From: a virus
IMG/VR virus record: IMGVR_UViG_3300022928_001407
Location: 1-21,535 of that record
Strand: one strand, 5' to 3'
Length of the DNA: 21,535 bases
Of this stretch, positions 14,709 to 21,441 are shown one piece after another. Both the position numbers and the translations under genes were made by a program. Numbering within the stretch: position 1 is the stretch's first letter; the number at the start of each line of letters is the position of its first letter. The notes under the pieces were generated by a model. It was not told where the DNA came from. It saw only the letters and a program-made list of their open reading frames with translations, and ran no database searches.

Positions 14709-16073
14709 TTAACAAAATAAATCTTCTAATGTTTCTTTCTCTGATGGTTTAACATGTGAGATGCTTTTTGATTTCTTTTTTTCTTTAAAGATACTACCCC
14801 AACGGCCCATCCAAGCATTGAAAGAATCTATATCTTTAACATCAAAAAGTTGTTGTCCTGATATTCCAGGGTATCTTTTATCAGCTAGTTCCCATAGCTT
14901 ATTTTTATCGTTTATAAGTTCTTCAAGTTCATCCATGAAGTTTTTTATAGACACACTGCACAGTGCAGTTCTTGCAGTATACCAAGTGCTTAGTTCTCCG
15001 TATTTTTCTTTATAAGGAACTGAAGGGACATTCAAACATTCGTGGAATCTTTCCTTTGTCATACCAAGATCGTAAACACGGTTTATGTCATTCATTAGAA
15101 TATCGTATTGTATATCTGGATGTGACTCTCTTGGTTCTCCTATCACTACGGAGTCTGCACTTCTTGCCCTAGTAAAATTCATTGTTCTTCCAGAGCCAGG
15201 AATATAATCTCCGTTGTTAATCGACCCTCTAATATAATACATACCGGTTTCTACGCCTCTAGAATGTGTAGTAGAATCGTATGAGATATGTACATCACCG
15301 TATAATCCAGTGTGTAAAAATATGAGATAAGGTATCATCCTATTAATAGAACCTACACCTAAAACATGTAGATGAAGTTTTCCATTCTCATCTCTAACAG
15401 GAACCTGACTAGCAAAGAAGGCTTTCTGAATATCTTCTAACGGACCAGTACCTAATGCAGCCCCTCCCATCGCCACTCCGCCTATACGAAAATGATCTTC
15501 TTTCGGTACAGTTTTTAATATAGTATCTATCCATTCAAGATATGTTTCTAAATCGCCGCCTTGACAAATCATAAATGGTTTACAGGAACTGTTGTTCTCT
15601 TTAAATACTTCAATTTGACGGGCAACATTATCAGCAGTTTGTTGTGCATACTTTTGACGATTCTCTCTGTCAAAATAACGATTGCTAGTGTCATTCCTGT
15701 CTGATGCTCCTGTAGTGATTACAGGTATCTCATCAAAACTCATTCCTATGTCAGCCCACTGAGACTGATTCTGATAAACCTCTTCTCTAAGGTCGTTCAT
15801 GTTAGTGCCTTTAGGCATTTTATGAGCGAGTGTAACCATTTGCAACCCGCCTGAGTCTGCATGTAAGTTATGAATAGACGGCTTTAACACGCTCAACTTT
15901 TCACCGTAAGAGCTTTCTGCCCAGGCATTATATAAAATAGAAAAGGTGTGTCCAGATTGATTGCCAAATATGTCAGTAAACATATCATTAACTACGGCAG
16001 CAGCTTCTGGATTGCCTTTTAATCTCGCAAGCTGCATAAATGATGTGCCTGAAGCTACATATTCTAACTTCAC
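14709..16073 (-). CDS. dpdA: DpdA-like DNA guanine transglycosylase (TGT superfamily)
   Basis: 454 aa related to tRNA-guanine transglycosylase and to the phage/bacterial DpdA enzymes that exchange guanine in DNA for a 7-deazaguanine. Visible TGT-like parts: HADSGGLQM (71-79) with a substrate-base Asp73 as in the TGT D-S-G-G motif, QGGD (171-174), RIGGVAMGG (196-204), HVLGVGS (236-242), and SYDSTTHSRG (264-273), where Asp266 sits where TGT has its nucleophile. A clear C-terminal zinc site of tRNA-type TGT is not visible, which favours DpdA. The start is a GTG overlapping the dexA stop by 4 bp (GTGA), with GAGATG upstream. With FolE, QueD and QueE nearby, a DNA substrate is the best reading. 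The DpdA subfamily cannot be decided by eye. Confidence 0.82.
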   Translation of the reverse strand: MKLEYVASGTSFMQLARLKGNPEAAAVVNDMFTDIFGNQSGHTFSILYNAWAESSYGEKLSVLKPSIHNLHADSGGLQMVTLAHKMPKGTNMNDLREEVYQNQSQWADIGMSFDEIPVITTGASDRNDTSNRYFDRENRQKYAQQTADNVARQIEVFKENNSSCKPFMICQGGDLETYLEWIDTILKTVPKEDHFRIGGVAMGGAALGTGPLEDIQKAFFASQVPVRDENGKLHLHVLGVGSINRMIPYLIFLHTGLYGDVHISYDSTTHSRGVETGMYYIRGSINNGDYIPGSGRTMNFTRARSADSVVIGEPRESHPDIQYDILMNDINRVYDLGMTKERFHECLNVPSVPYKEKYGELSTWYTARTALCSVSIKNFMDELEELINDKNKLWELADKRYPGISGQQLFDVKDIDSFNAWMGRWGSIFKEKKKSKSISHVKPSEKETLEDLFC

Positions 16074-16612
16074 GATTTTAACATCTCAATCAATAGTTTT
16101 GCTTCTGCCATGGCATCGTCAAGTGCATTATGATTGACACCTGTCTTTTCGATCTTTCTTCCAAGTATACTGGTCAATGTACGCATGTCATAAATGTCCC
16201 AAAACTTCCAGGGCAGATGTTTGCCATAATCTTTATCCTTATCCCAACCTATGGCATAGTAGGCAGATTCTAGAATTGTAATATCAAAACTAGAACCGTT
16301 GCCCCATATAGGATTGCCTATTTTATAAAAGTCAGCAAACTTCTCTAGTGCATAGTCAAGAGGTTGGGGGTCTTTCTGCCAAGATTCTTGTGCTTCTTTA
16401 GATTGATTCTTCCACCATTCAATTGTATTTCGGTCTATATGTAATCCATGATCACGGCAGTCACTAGCATCTACATTAATGAAAAATTCATCAAGTATTC
16501 CTTCTTGCAAGTTAAATGCAACTGCGCCTATAGAAACGATGCAGGAGTTTGGTCGTGTGCTGAGTGTTTCTAGGTCTACTACAACCTGTCTGTCTGTTGG
16601 CTTTATTCTCAT
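16070..16612 (-). CDS. dexA: DexA-like 3'-5' exonuclease (DEDDh)
   Basis: 180 aa exonuclease of the DnaQ/RNase T superfamily; T4 DexA (exonuclease A) is the nearest named phage relative. Exo I VVDLETLS with Asp13 and Glu15, Exo II WGNGSSFDITIL (conserved Asp), Exo III NHNALDDAMAEAKLL (catalytic His and Asp). Start at ATG 16610-16612 forming TAATG with the folE stop; an in-frame TTG two codons upstream is less likely. It lies between folE and dpdA with overlaps on both sides. It may trim DNA or RNA ends; a link to deazaguanine insertion is unproven. Confidence 0.88.
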   Translation of the reverse strand: MRIKPTDRQVVVDLETLSTRPNSCIVSIGAVAFNLQEGILDEFFINVDASDCRDHGLHIDRNTIEWWKNQSKEAQESWQKDPQPLDYALEKFADFYKIGNPIWGNGSSFDITILESAYYAIGWDKDKDYGKHLPWKFWDIYDMRTLTSILGRKIEKTGVNHNALDDAMAEAKLLIEMLKS

Positions 16613-17292
16613 TAACAAGCGTGATCCTGTTGTAGTTTAATATTATCAAAGAATTCTTTCTTTGTAGAAGGGTCAGTAAAGAAACTTCCTCGAAGCACAG
16701 TTGTTTGTGTCAAAGAACTATGGGCTTTGATACCACGGTTTTCGCAGCAACCATGAGTTGCCTGAATATAAACACCGACATGCTCTGCTCCGGTGTGCTT
16801 TTGTATTTCATCTGCAATGATAACATTCAATTCTTCTTGAAGAGTTCCACGCATGGCACACCACTGAGCGATTCTTGTATACTTACTAAGTCCTAGTAGT
16901 TTATCGCCTGCAATGATACCAATATATGCTGTTCCTGTAACAGGCTGATGATGGTGTGAACAAACGCTTTTCAATTCACTTCTAACTACCAACATACCTT
17001 CATAGCCATTGTCTATGTAGTTAGGAAAAGAGTTAGGATTGGGCATTTCATCATAACGACCAGACATAATTTCATTGATATACATTTTTGCCATACGGCG
17101 CCCAGTGTCTTGACTGTTAGGATCATTATCTCTATCAATCACTAAACTGTCAATGACTGTCTCAAATTTTTGAGCCACTTCGTCAATTAGCTGTTCTTTT
17201 TCATCGTCCATGATAAACTCAGAAATATTATCCGCAGCGTAATACCGTCTATTTGCGTTGACAATTCTCTCTTTAATTATATCACTTATCAT
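16612..17292 (-). CDS. folE: GTP cyclohydrolase I
   Basis: 226 aa, the family's usual length. Converts GTP to dihydroneopterin triphosphate, the entry step of folate and queuosine/7-deazaguanine synthesis. Zinc ligands are visible as Cys111 and His114 in SVCSHHHQPVTG and Cys182 in HGCCENRGIKAHSSLTQT. YIGIIAGDKLLGLSK (123-137) is the characteristic central strand-loop. The N-terminal 50 residues are helical, as in bacterial FolE. It overlaps the 63-aa gene by 11 bp and dexA by one base. In this cluster it most likely feeds QueD and QueE rather than folate. Confidence 0.95.
   Translation of the reverse strand: MISDIIKERIVNANRRYYAADNISEFIMDDEKEQLIDEVAQKFETVIDSLVIDRDNDPNSQDTGRRMAKMYINEIMSGRYDEMPNPNSFPNYIDNGYEGMLVVRSELKSVCSHHHQPVTGTAYIGIIAGDKLLGLSKYTRIAQWCAMRGTLQEELNVIIADEIQKHTGAEHVGVYIQATHGCCENRGIKAHSSLTQTTVLRGSFFTDPSTKKEFFDNIKLQQDHAC
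17125..17153 (-). promoter_or_regulatory. Possible weaker promoter inside folE
   Basis: TTGACA (17148-17153), 17 bp, GATAAT (17125-17130) on the minus strand. The -10 has one mismatch at its first, important base. It could add transcription to dexA and dpdA. Weakest of the set. Confidence 0.35.
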
Positions 17293-17473
17293 TTTCTATG
17301 ATCCCCGTATCCCAGTTTCTAGCTGCTGATTCAGCATAATGTATACTTTTATTTGGAAACTCTCTAGTTTCTATTCTTTCTTCATCTTCATAAAAATCTA
17401 CTACATACATCGTGTCGGGTCCAGATGATCCAGACGAAATATGCGGTACTTGCCTTATAGTTGAAGTTCTCAT
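17282..17473 (-). CDS. Small hypothetical protein, 63 aa
   Basis: Start at the ATG at 17471-17473, overlapping the phosphoribosyltransferase stop by 4 bp (ATGA); a longer frame would lie inside that gene. The sequence begins MRTSTIRQVPHISSGSSG, then a strand MYVVDFYED, then REFPNKSIHYAESAARNW, which looks like a helix. No family is recognised. Size and shape (extended N-terminus, beta-alpha) suggest a small binding protein. It lies between two purine-related enzymes and is the first gene after a consensus promoter at 17509-17537. Confidence 0.6.
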   Translation of the reverse strand: MRTSTIRQVPHISSGSSGPDTMYVVDFYEDEERIETREFPNKSIHYAESAARNWDTGIIENDK

Positions 17474-17892
17474 TCTTTCTCCCAGGGGAAGCAAACCCAT
17501 TCACTAACATTATACAAAGTTTGTCCTACTATGTCAAGCAATATATCTTCTCTTTTATTAAATAAAACTGCCGTTGATGCTTCAGGGGCTAAAGTCATGA
17601 CATCTAAAATAGTTTTACCGCTATCTACCATATCATCAACTATAAGATATTTAGGATCATTATAATGAAAGACTTTGGACACATCTTTTCGTTCTCCGTC
17701 TCTAGTTTCCCAAACGAAAGAAGAAAAAGGTACTTCAAGTAAATGTGAAATTATAACCCCTGGTATCAATCCGCCTCTTGATATTCCAACTACTTCTTCG
17801 ATGTTTTTTTCTCTTGCAACATGTGCTATTTCTAAACAGAAATAATCTATATCCTGCCATCTAATAAAAAGTTTGCCGTCTTCGTATTTCAT
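17470..17892 (-). CDS. Purine-type phosphoribosyltransferase
   Basis: 140 aa type I phosphoribosyltransferase. The PRPP-binding loop YLIVDDMVDSGKT lies at 82-94 and the preceding VVGISRGGLIPGVIISHLL (34-52) is the PPi loop strand, both typical of xanthine-guanine or hypoxanthine PRTases. Would join a purine base to PRPP. It starts 2 bp after the queE stop, so it belongs to the queE unit. The substrate could be guanine released by DpdA base exchange, which would recycle it to GMP and so to GTP for FolE; this is inference. A strong promoter for the downstream genes lies inside its 3' end. Confidence 0.82.
   Translation of the reverse strand: MKYEDGKLFIRWQDIDYFCLEIAHVAREKNIEEVVGISRGGLIPGVIISHLLEVPFSSFVWETRDGERKDVSKVFHYNDPKYLIVDDMVDSGKTILDVMTLAPEASTAVLFNKREDILLDIVGQTLYNVSEWVCFPWEKE
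17509..17537 (-). promoter_or_regulatory. Consensus promoter for the folE-dexA-dpdA unit
   Basis: TTGACA (17532-17537), 17 bp, TATAAT (17509-17514) on the minus strand, within the last codons of the phosphoribosyltransferase gene and about 35 bp before the 63-aa gene ATG. Perfect match. Confidence 0.82.
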
Positions 17893-17894
17893 AA

Positions 17895-18782
17895 TTAAGT
17901 TCCAATCTGATTGCCATAGACATACGCATGATTTCTAGTAGCTACTTTGTATCCTCTTTCCATCGCTTCATTGGCTATAAAAGCAATACTTTCTTGCGCT
18001 TCTTTTGTAGCACCTACAGGCATGATCCAAATGTCAGGGCAGTCTATTTCAGCTTGATCACAATACAATTTTACTTCTTTCACATGATTTTCTATTTCTA
18101 GCCAAGACTGTTCTGAACCATTGCATACAAATTTTAAACAACCAGTACTACAAACATTTTCTAGATAGCTCATAAAAGTTTCTACATGTACTGCGTCTTT
18201 CTCGCCTGAAGTATGTAGAATTTTAGGGCTTATAGCCCAGTGCCATCTTACACCCAAATCTACCAATATGTTATTGATGAAGGTTTCAAGTTCTTTTTTT
18301 AAAGGCTTAGTTCCATTAGTTTCTACAGTTATTATTTTAGGGAAGTTACCTCGGTCAATCAATTCTTGTAAAATTGCTTGCATTCTAAGTTGTTGCAACA
18401 TAGGTTCGCCGCCTGTAAAAGCAAGCATATTTTCTTGACCTGTTTCTGGATGTGTGAATTCACCGTGGGGCAATAAATTTACAAACTTATCAGCGGCGCC
18501 TTCTGGCGTAGTGTCTTGTGCCAAATGTTTGAAACGCTTAGACCATGAATATGAAGAATCACACCCGTATTCCCATACAGGCAACTCTTCAACTGCAATT
18601 ACGCTATCAGGGTCAAAGTCTTTGTATGGGAGTTCGTAAGATGATTCGTCAGCCGGATTCTGTTGACCGAAACCATTGCATTCTAAATTACACCCGAAAA
18701 AGCGGAGCCATACTGTTGGAGTTCCGGCAAGTTCAGCTTCACCTTGGAAACTGTAAAACATTTCGGAATAACGAATTTTCAT
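17895..18782 (-). CDS. queE: 7-carboxy-7-deazaguanine synthase QueE (phage type)
   Basis: 295 aa radical-SAM enzyme; converts 6-carboxytetrahydropterin to CDG. N-terminal EMFYSFQGE (7-15) and TPTVWLRFFGCNLEC match QueE. TGGEPM (123-128) is the SAM-binding GGE box, and ITVETNGTKPL is also QueE-like. The [4Fe-4S] cysteines are atypical: Cys31 and Cys35 follow the C-x3-C spacing, but the third, normally two residues later in C-D-T, is at Cys74 in YGCDSSYSW, after an insertion of about 36 residues. The conserved C-D-S-S-Y-S-W context shows that it is the true third ligand. The protein is longer than E. coli QueE (223). Transcribed from its own promoter over the gp55 3' end. Confidence 0.9.
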   Translation of the reverse strand: MKIRYSEMFYSFQGEAELAGTPTVWLRFFGCNLECNGFGQQNPADESSYELPYKDFDPDSVIAVEELPVWEYGCDSSYSWSKRFKHLAQDTTPEGAADKFVNLLPHGEFTHPETGQENMLAFTGGEPMLQQLRMQAILQELIDRGNFPKIITVETNGTKPLKKELETFINNILVDLGVRWHWAISPKILHTSGEKDAVHVETFMSYLENVCSTGCLKFVCNGSEQSWLEIENHVKEVKLYCDQAEIDCPDIWIMPVGATKEAQESIAFIANEAMERGYKVATRNHAYVYGNQIGT

Positions 18783-18814
18783 AATATAAACCTGTTTCTA
18801 TCAGTGTTAGAACC

Positions 18815-18843
18815 ATTATATTATTATTTAGGTCAAATGTCAA
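18815..18843 (-). promoter_or_regulatory. Consensus promoter for queE, encoded in the gp55 tail
   Basis: TTGACA (18838-18843), 17 bp, TATAAT (18815-18820) on the minus strand, with the extended -35 TTGACATTTGAC shared with cobS and cobT. The -35 region also encodes the last residues Leu-Asp-Ile and the stop of gp55. Confidence 0.92.
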
Positions 18844-19390
18844 GCTCTTCTTCTTTATCAAAATATTTAGGTCTTCTTTTCGGTGCCTTGTTGTCCGAAA
18901 CAGTATTCAAATTTTGCTTATCCTTAGCATTCAGATCAACTTGAGTCTGGACCCATTTGAGATATTCATAACTACCGGAATCTCCTTCAACTTCATCCAA
19001 TAGCTGCTGCAAATCAATACTCTGCAAATAATTCATAGCCGTTTCAGTTTGTCTAGCTTCTTTCTTGATGCGGCGAATAAAAGAATAGTATGTAATTTGT
19101 GTAAAATATGCGAAAGGATTTTTAGATTTTTCTGGATTGAATCTATCGGCGTACCGCAAGCAGTTTTCAATGCCGTCCAGGATCATTTCATCTCGGAAAG
19201 TATAATTTACAAAGTTAGATTTATAAGCCAAATGATTTGATATTTTAACGAAACATTCGCCTAAATAATTTGTACACTGTGGTGTAGGCTCATCATTAGC
19301 TACTGCTTCGTCCCACTCTTTCTTCCACTTACTTATCTCTTGATAAAATTTATTGTTATCAACATAGTGGGCACTTTTTTCTTTGCTCAT
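18833..19390 (-). CDS. 55: Late-gene sigma factor gp55
   Basis: 185 aa, same size as T4 gp55. Directs host RNA polymerase to late promoters together with gp33 and the sliding clamp gp45. The diagnostic region is residues 62-112, FRDEMILDGIENCLRYADRFNPEKSKNPFAYFTQITYYSFIRRIKKE, a reduced sigma region 2 in which FAYFTQI...FIRRI is nearly invariant in marine T4-like phages. The C-terminus is basic then acidic (KRRPKYFDKEEELDI). A GGAG ribosome site precedes the ATG. It is expressed from one side of a divergent promoter pair. Confidence 0.93.
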   Translation of the reverse strand: MSKEKSAHYVDNNKFYQEISKWKKEWDEAVANDEPTPQCTNYLGECFVKISNHLAYKSNFVNYTFRDEMILDGIENCLRYADRFNPEKSKNPFAYFTQITYYSFIRRIKKEARQTETAMNYLQSIDLQQLLDEVEGDSGSYEYLKWVQTQVDLNAKDKQNLNTVSDNKAPKRRPKYFDKEEELDI

Positions 19391-19420
19391 TTACTACTCC
19401 AAATAAAAAATCATAATGTA

Positions 19421-19449
19421 ATAATACTATAAAATTTTTTCCTTGTCAA
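19421..19449 (-). promoter_or_regulatory. Leftward promoter for gp55 (half of a divergent pair)
   Basis: TTGACA (19444-19449), 17 bp, TATTAT (19421-19426) on the minus strand, about 30 bp before the gp55 ATG. Its -35 is part of an inverted repeat with the -35 of the plus-strand promoter. Confidence 0.85.
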
Positions 19450-19468
19450 GCGAAAAAAATGCTTGACA
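19444..19468. repeat. Inverted repeat joining two divergent -35 boxes
   Basis: Perfect 8-bp arms TGTCAAGC (19444-19451) and GCTTGACA (19461-19468) around GAAAAAAAT. Each arm contains one -35 box, so the two promoters diverge from a symmetric centre. A dimeric regulator could bind here, or it may simply be a symmetric pair of -35 elements. Confidence 0.85.
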
Positions 19469-19491
19469 TAAGATCGCCGTGTTGTTATACT
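19463..19491 (+). promoter_or_regulatory. Rightward (plus-strand) consensus promoter
   Basis: TTGACA (19463-19468), 17 bp, TATACT (19486-19491). The only strong promoter match I found on the plus strand in a window whose genes are all on the minus strand. The transcript would start near 19498 and run antisense into the 149-aa gene and uvsW. Confidence 0.8.
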
Positions 19492-19497
19492 TGTATT

Positions 19498-19550
19498 GTT
19501 AGGAAGAAAGGGAAGTTCTAATGATAGGTCTCTTTCTTATCACCAATTAG
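19498..19550 (+). ncRNA. Predicted 5' part of a plus-strand RNA with hairpin and 9-codon ORF
   Basis: Downstream of the plus promoter the RNA would carry AGGAAGAAAGGGAAG, then ATG at 19521 opening a 9-residue frame (MIGLFLITN, stop at 19548-19550). AAGAAAGGGA (19504-19513) can pair with TCTCTTTCTT (19529-19538) in ten pairs including one G-U, hiding the ribosome site. No clear terminator was found downstream, so the 3' end is unknown. It could be an antisense RNA to uvsW and its neighbour. Prediction only. Confidence 0.35.
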
Positions 19551-19967
19551 TTTTTCTAGCTGTTCGTCTAGATAATCTAGTTCTTCTTCATTCATAGCCT
19601 GTATGTCTTCAGGAAGTTCTTCTATATTATCTTCTTTATTATCTTCTTTAAAGAAGTTACCCTCAAAAGAAATTGGTTTATTGTAAACATTTTCTACCAT
19701 TTGTTCATAAGATTCAAAAAGTCTTTCACTTAGAGAAGAAGAAGAGATCACCGAAATCTTTTCAATAATTACGTCAGAGTCATCAGTCATTACAAGATAT
19801 GGTCTTAGAACCATATTCTCTCCTATTATATTTCCCTTCTCATCTGATATAGGTTTTGCTGCAATTTCTAAGGGATAAGATATGATTACATCTTTTTCAT
19901 CAAAATATACATTTCCAACTATGTTAAGTCCATTAATTAAATTTACGATCCTGTAATTATTTTGCAT
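19518..19967 (-). CDS. Conserved hypothetical protein downstream of uvsW, 149 aa
   Basis: Residues about 5-75 are beta-strand rich (YRIVNLINGLNIVGNV, DVIISYPLEIA, NMVLRPYLVM), a pattern like a small Sm-type or OB barrel. Residues 108-140 are strongly acidic (EDNKEDNIEELPEDIQAMNEEELDYLDEQLEKL) and helical. I recall comparable unannotated genes next to uvsW in marine T4-like phages. Its ATG overlaps the uvsW stop by 11 bp, so it is co-translated. A promoter match lies within uvsW about 280 bp upstream. The function is not known; binding of nucleic acid or protein is a guess from the fold pattern. Confidence 0.65.
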   Translation of the reverse strand: MQNNYRIVNLINGLNIVGNVYFDEKDVIISYPLEIAAKPISDEKGNIIGENMVLRPYLVMTDDSDVIIEKISVISSSSLSERLFESYEQMVENVYNKPISFEGNFFKEDNKEDNIEELPEDIQAMNEEELDYLDEQLEKLIGDKKETYH

Positions 19968-21441
19968 TTATTGGTACCTTGACGAGTTTGTATTTAAAAC
20001 CTTCTTCATTATATATTTTTACTCTTTCGACCATATGACCTAATGTATAATTCTTTTTTGATTTCCAAGAAATATCATCTCCTATATCAAAAAGGTTACA
20101 GCTTGTTTTGTTGTTACCCTTTCTAAGTCCTCTACCGATAGATTGTAAATTTCTTATGCGAGACTTACTAGGACTTGCAAATACTATGTTGTGTAAATTT
20201 CTTATGTTGATGCCTGTAGAGAAAGTTCCGTATGATGCAACAATAATAGCATCATCTTTTGTTTCTGTCAAAGCTCTTATTTCTTCTCTTTGTTCGGTGT
20301 CGGTGCCACCGTAAACAAAAAACACATCTCTTTCACCCCCTACCTTATTATTTATAAGGTCGTAAAGCACTTTCCCGTGCTTCTCAACGAATTGAAATAA
20401 AACAAGAGTGTTACCTGTTTGCGTAGTACAGAGATTTTTAAGAAATGTATTTCTAACAGGATGACTTACTAACCAATCCATTTCTTCTTGATATGTCATT
20501 CCTTTAACTTCTTTACGCTCTTTATCTGAATATTCTAATACAAGGCAAGTTATATCAAGATTAGCAATTGCATCATTTTCCATCAATTTTTTAGTAGTAA
20601 TAACTTTCTTTACTGTGCCAAAGATGCCTTCTAACACTAGCTTATGTGTCTTTGCTCCGTCTAATGTGCCTGTAGTGCCTATTCTGTACGGAGCATTCAC
20701 ACACTTATCTAATATAGTAGTCAAGGACTTCGCTTTAAAATTGTGTGCTTCATCACCATACACAACGTCAAAATTTTCAAACCATGTTTTTGGAAACTTA
20801 TATATTGATTGCCATGTAGATATAGTAACAGGGTAATCTGCATTTTTTTCTTTGCCGCCATATATTCTATGACAATTTTCAGAAACAATCCAACTATCAG
20901 AAGAAGAATAATCTTGAAAGTCTCCGTACATTTGTTCTACTAATGATGTTGTAGGAACAACAATTAATTGCTTTCTATCAAGTCTTTGATGATAGCGAAT
21001 TAAATTATATATTATTAAAGACTTGCCAGAAGCAGTTGGAGATAAAAGCAAAACTCTTCCATTGTTGATAGTATGTCTTACTGCTTCTGTTTGATATTCT
21101 CTTATTTCAATGTCCTTACCTGCGCTTTGAAGATTTAAGTTTTTGGCAAAGTTCTCGACATATTGAGTTGACACAGGGTCGCCTATGGCAATCATATCAA
21201 TTTCTATCGTGTACTCTAAAGATTCAGAAAATTCTTTTAGATAAGGTAGCAAACCGACATACAACTCTTGTCTATACATATTGTATAGTCTTGCCTTGCC
21301 ATCCCAAGCTCTAGCCCTATAACTAGGCATAAATCTAGCTCCAGGAACATCAAATGTGAAGAAGTCGCAGATTTCTTGACCAGTACTGGGATCCGTTTCT
21401 ATCTTCAGATATGCTTCATTCTTTTTTGTTACTTTAATCAC
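19957..21441 (-). CDS. uvsW: UvsW-type RNA-DNA/recombination helicase
   Basis: 494 aa superfamily 2 helicase; T4 UvsW is 503 aa. It unwinds R-loops and branched DNA and switches T4 from origin- to recombination-dependent replication. N-terminal UvsW domain (1-90, FFTFDVPGARFMPSYRARAWDGKARL aligns with T4), Q-motif-like YQTEAV (116-121), motif I PTASGKS (135-141), Ia VVPTTSLVEQ, II DEAH (230-233), III TTGTL (256-260), V ASYGTFSTGINIRNL and VI QSIGRGLRK (433-441). The start is GTG, forming TAGTG with the stop of the upstream gene; it places the N-terminus level with T4 UvsW. Confidence 0.95.
   Translation of the reverse strand: MIKVTKKNEAYLKIETDPSTGQEICDFFTFDVPGARFMPSYRARAWDGKARLYNMYRQELYVGLLPYLKEFSESLEYTIEIDMIAIGDPVSTQYVENFAKNLNLQSAGKDIEIREYQTEAVRHTINNGRVLLLSPTASGKSLIIYNLIRYHQRLDRKQLIVVPTTSLVEQMYGDFQDYSSSDSWIVSENCHRIYGGKEKNADYPVTISTWQSIYKFPKTWFENFDVVYGDEAHNFKAKSLTTILDKCVNAPYRIGTTGTLDGAKTHKLVLEGIFGTVKKVITTKKLMENDAIANLDITCLVLEYSDKERKEVKGMTYQEEMDWLVSHPVRNTFLKNLCTTQTGNTLVLFQFVEKHGKVLYDLINNKVGGERDVFFVYGGTDTEQREEIRALTETKDDAIIVASYGTFSTGINIRNLHNIVFASPSKSRIRNLQSIGRGLRKGNNKTSCNLFDIGDDISWKSKKNYTLGHMVERVKIYNEEGFKYKLVKVPINAK
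20243..20271 (-). promoter_or_regulatory. Intragenic promoter match in uvsW
   Basis: TTGACA (20266-20271), 17 bp, TATTAT (20243-20248) on the minus strand, inside uvsW. It would serve the 149-aa gene. The -10 has one mismatch; the codons encode TETKDDAII, which is not the most conserved part of the helicase. Confidence 0.5.

Noticed and set aside
16705-16896. Plus-strand frame opposite folE
   Set aside because: Shadow of a GTP cyclohydrolase with all zinc ligands present; no promoter or ribosome site.
17245-17276. TTGACA on the plus strand near the folE start
   Set aside because: The 17-bp position gives ATCACT, a poor -10; no downstream gene.
19580-19660. Short palindromes CTAGAT-A-ATCTAG and CTTCTTTAAAGAAG as terminators for the plus-strand RNA
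   Set aside because: Almost no loop can form and there is no following U-run; the acidic coding repeat (Glu/Asp codons) explains the pattern.
20349-20356. TATAAATA on the minus strand, a perfect T4-type late promoter match, inside uvsW
   Set aside because: It lies about 380 bp before the next gene start, in a palindromic AT-rich stretch of coding DNA. An 8-base AT-only motif is expected by chance in this composition.
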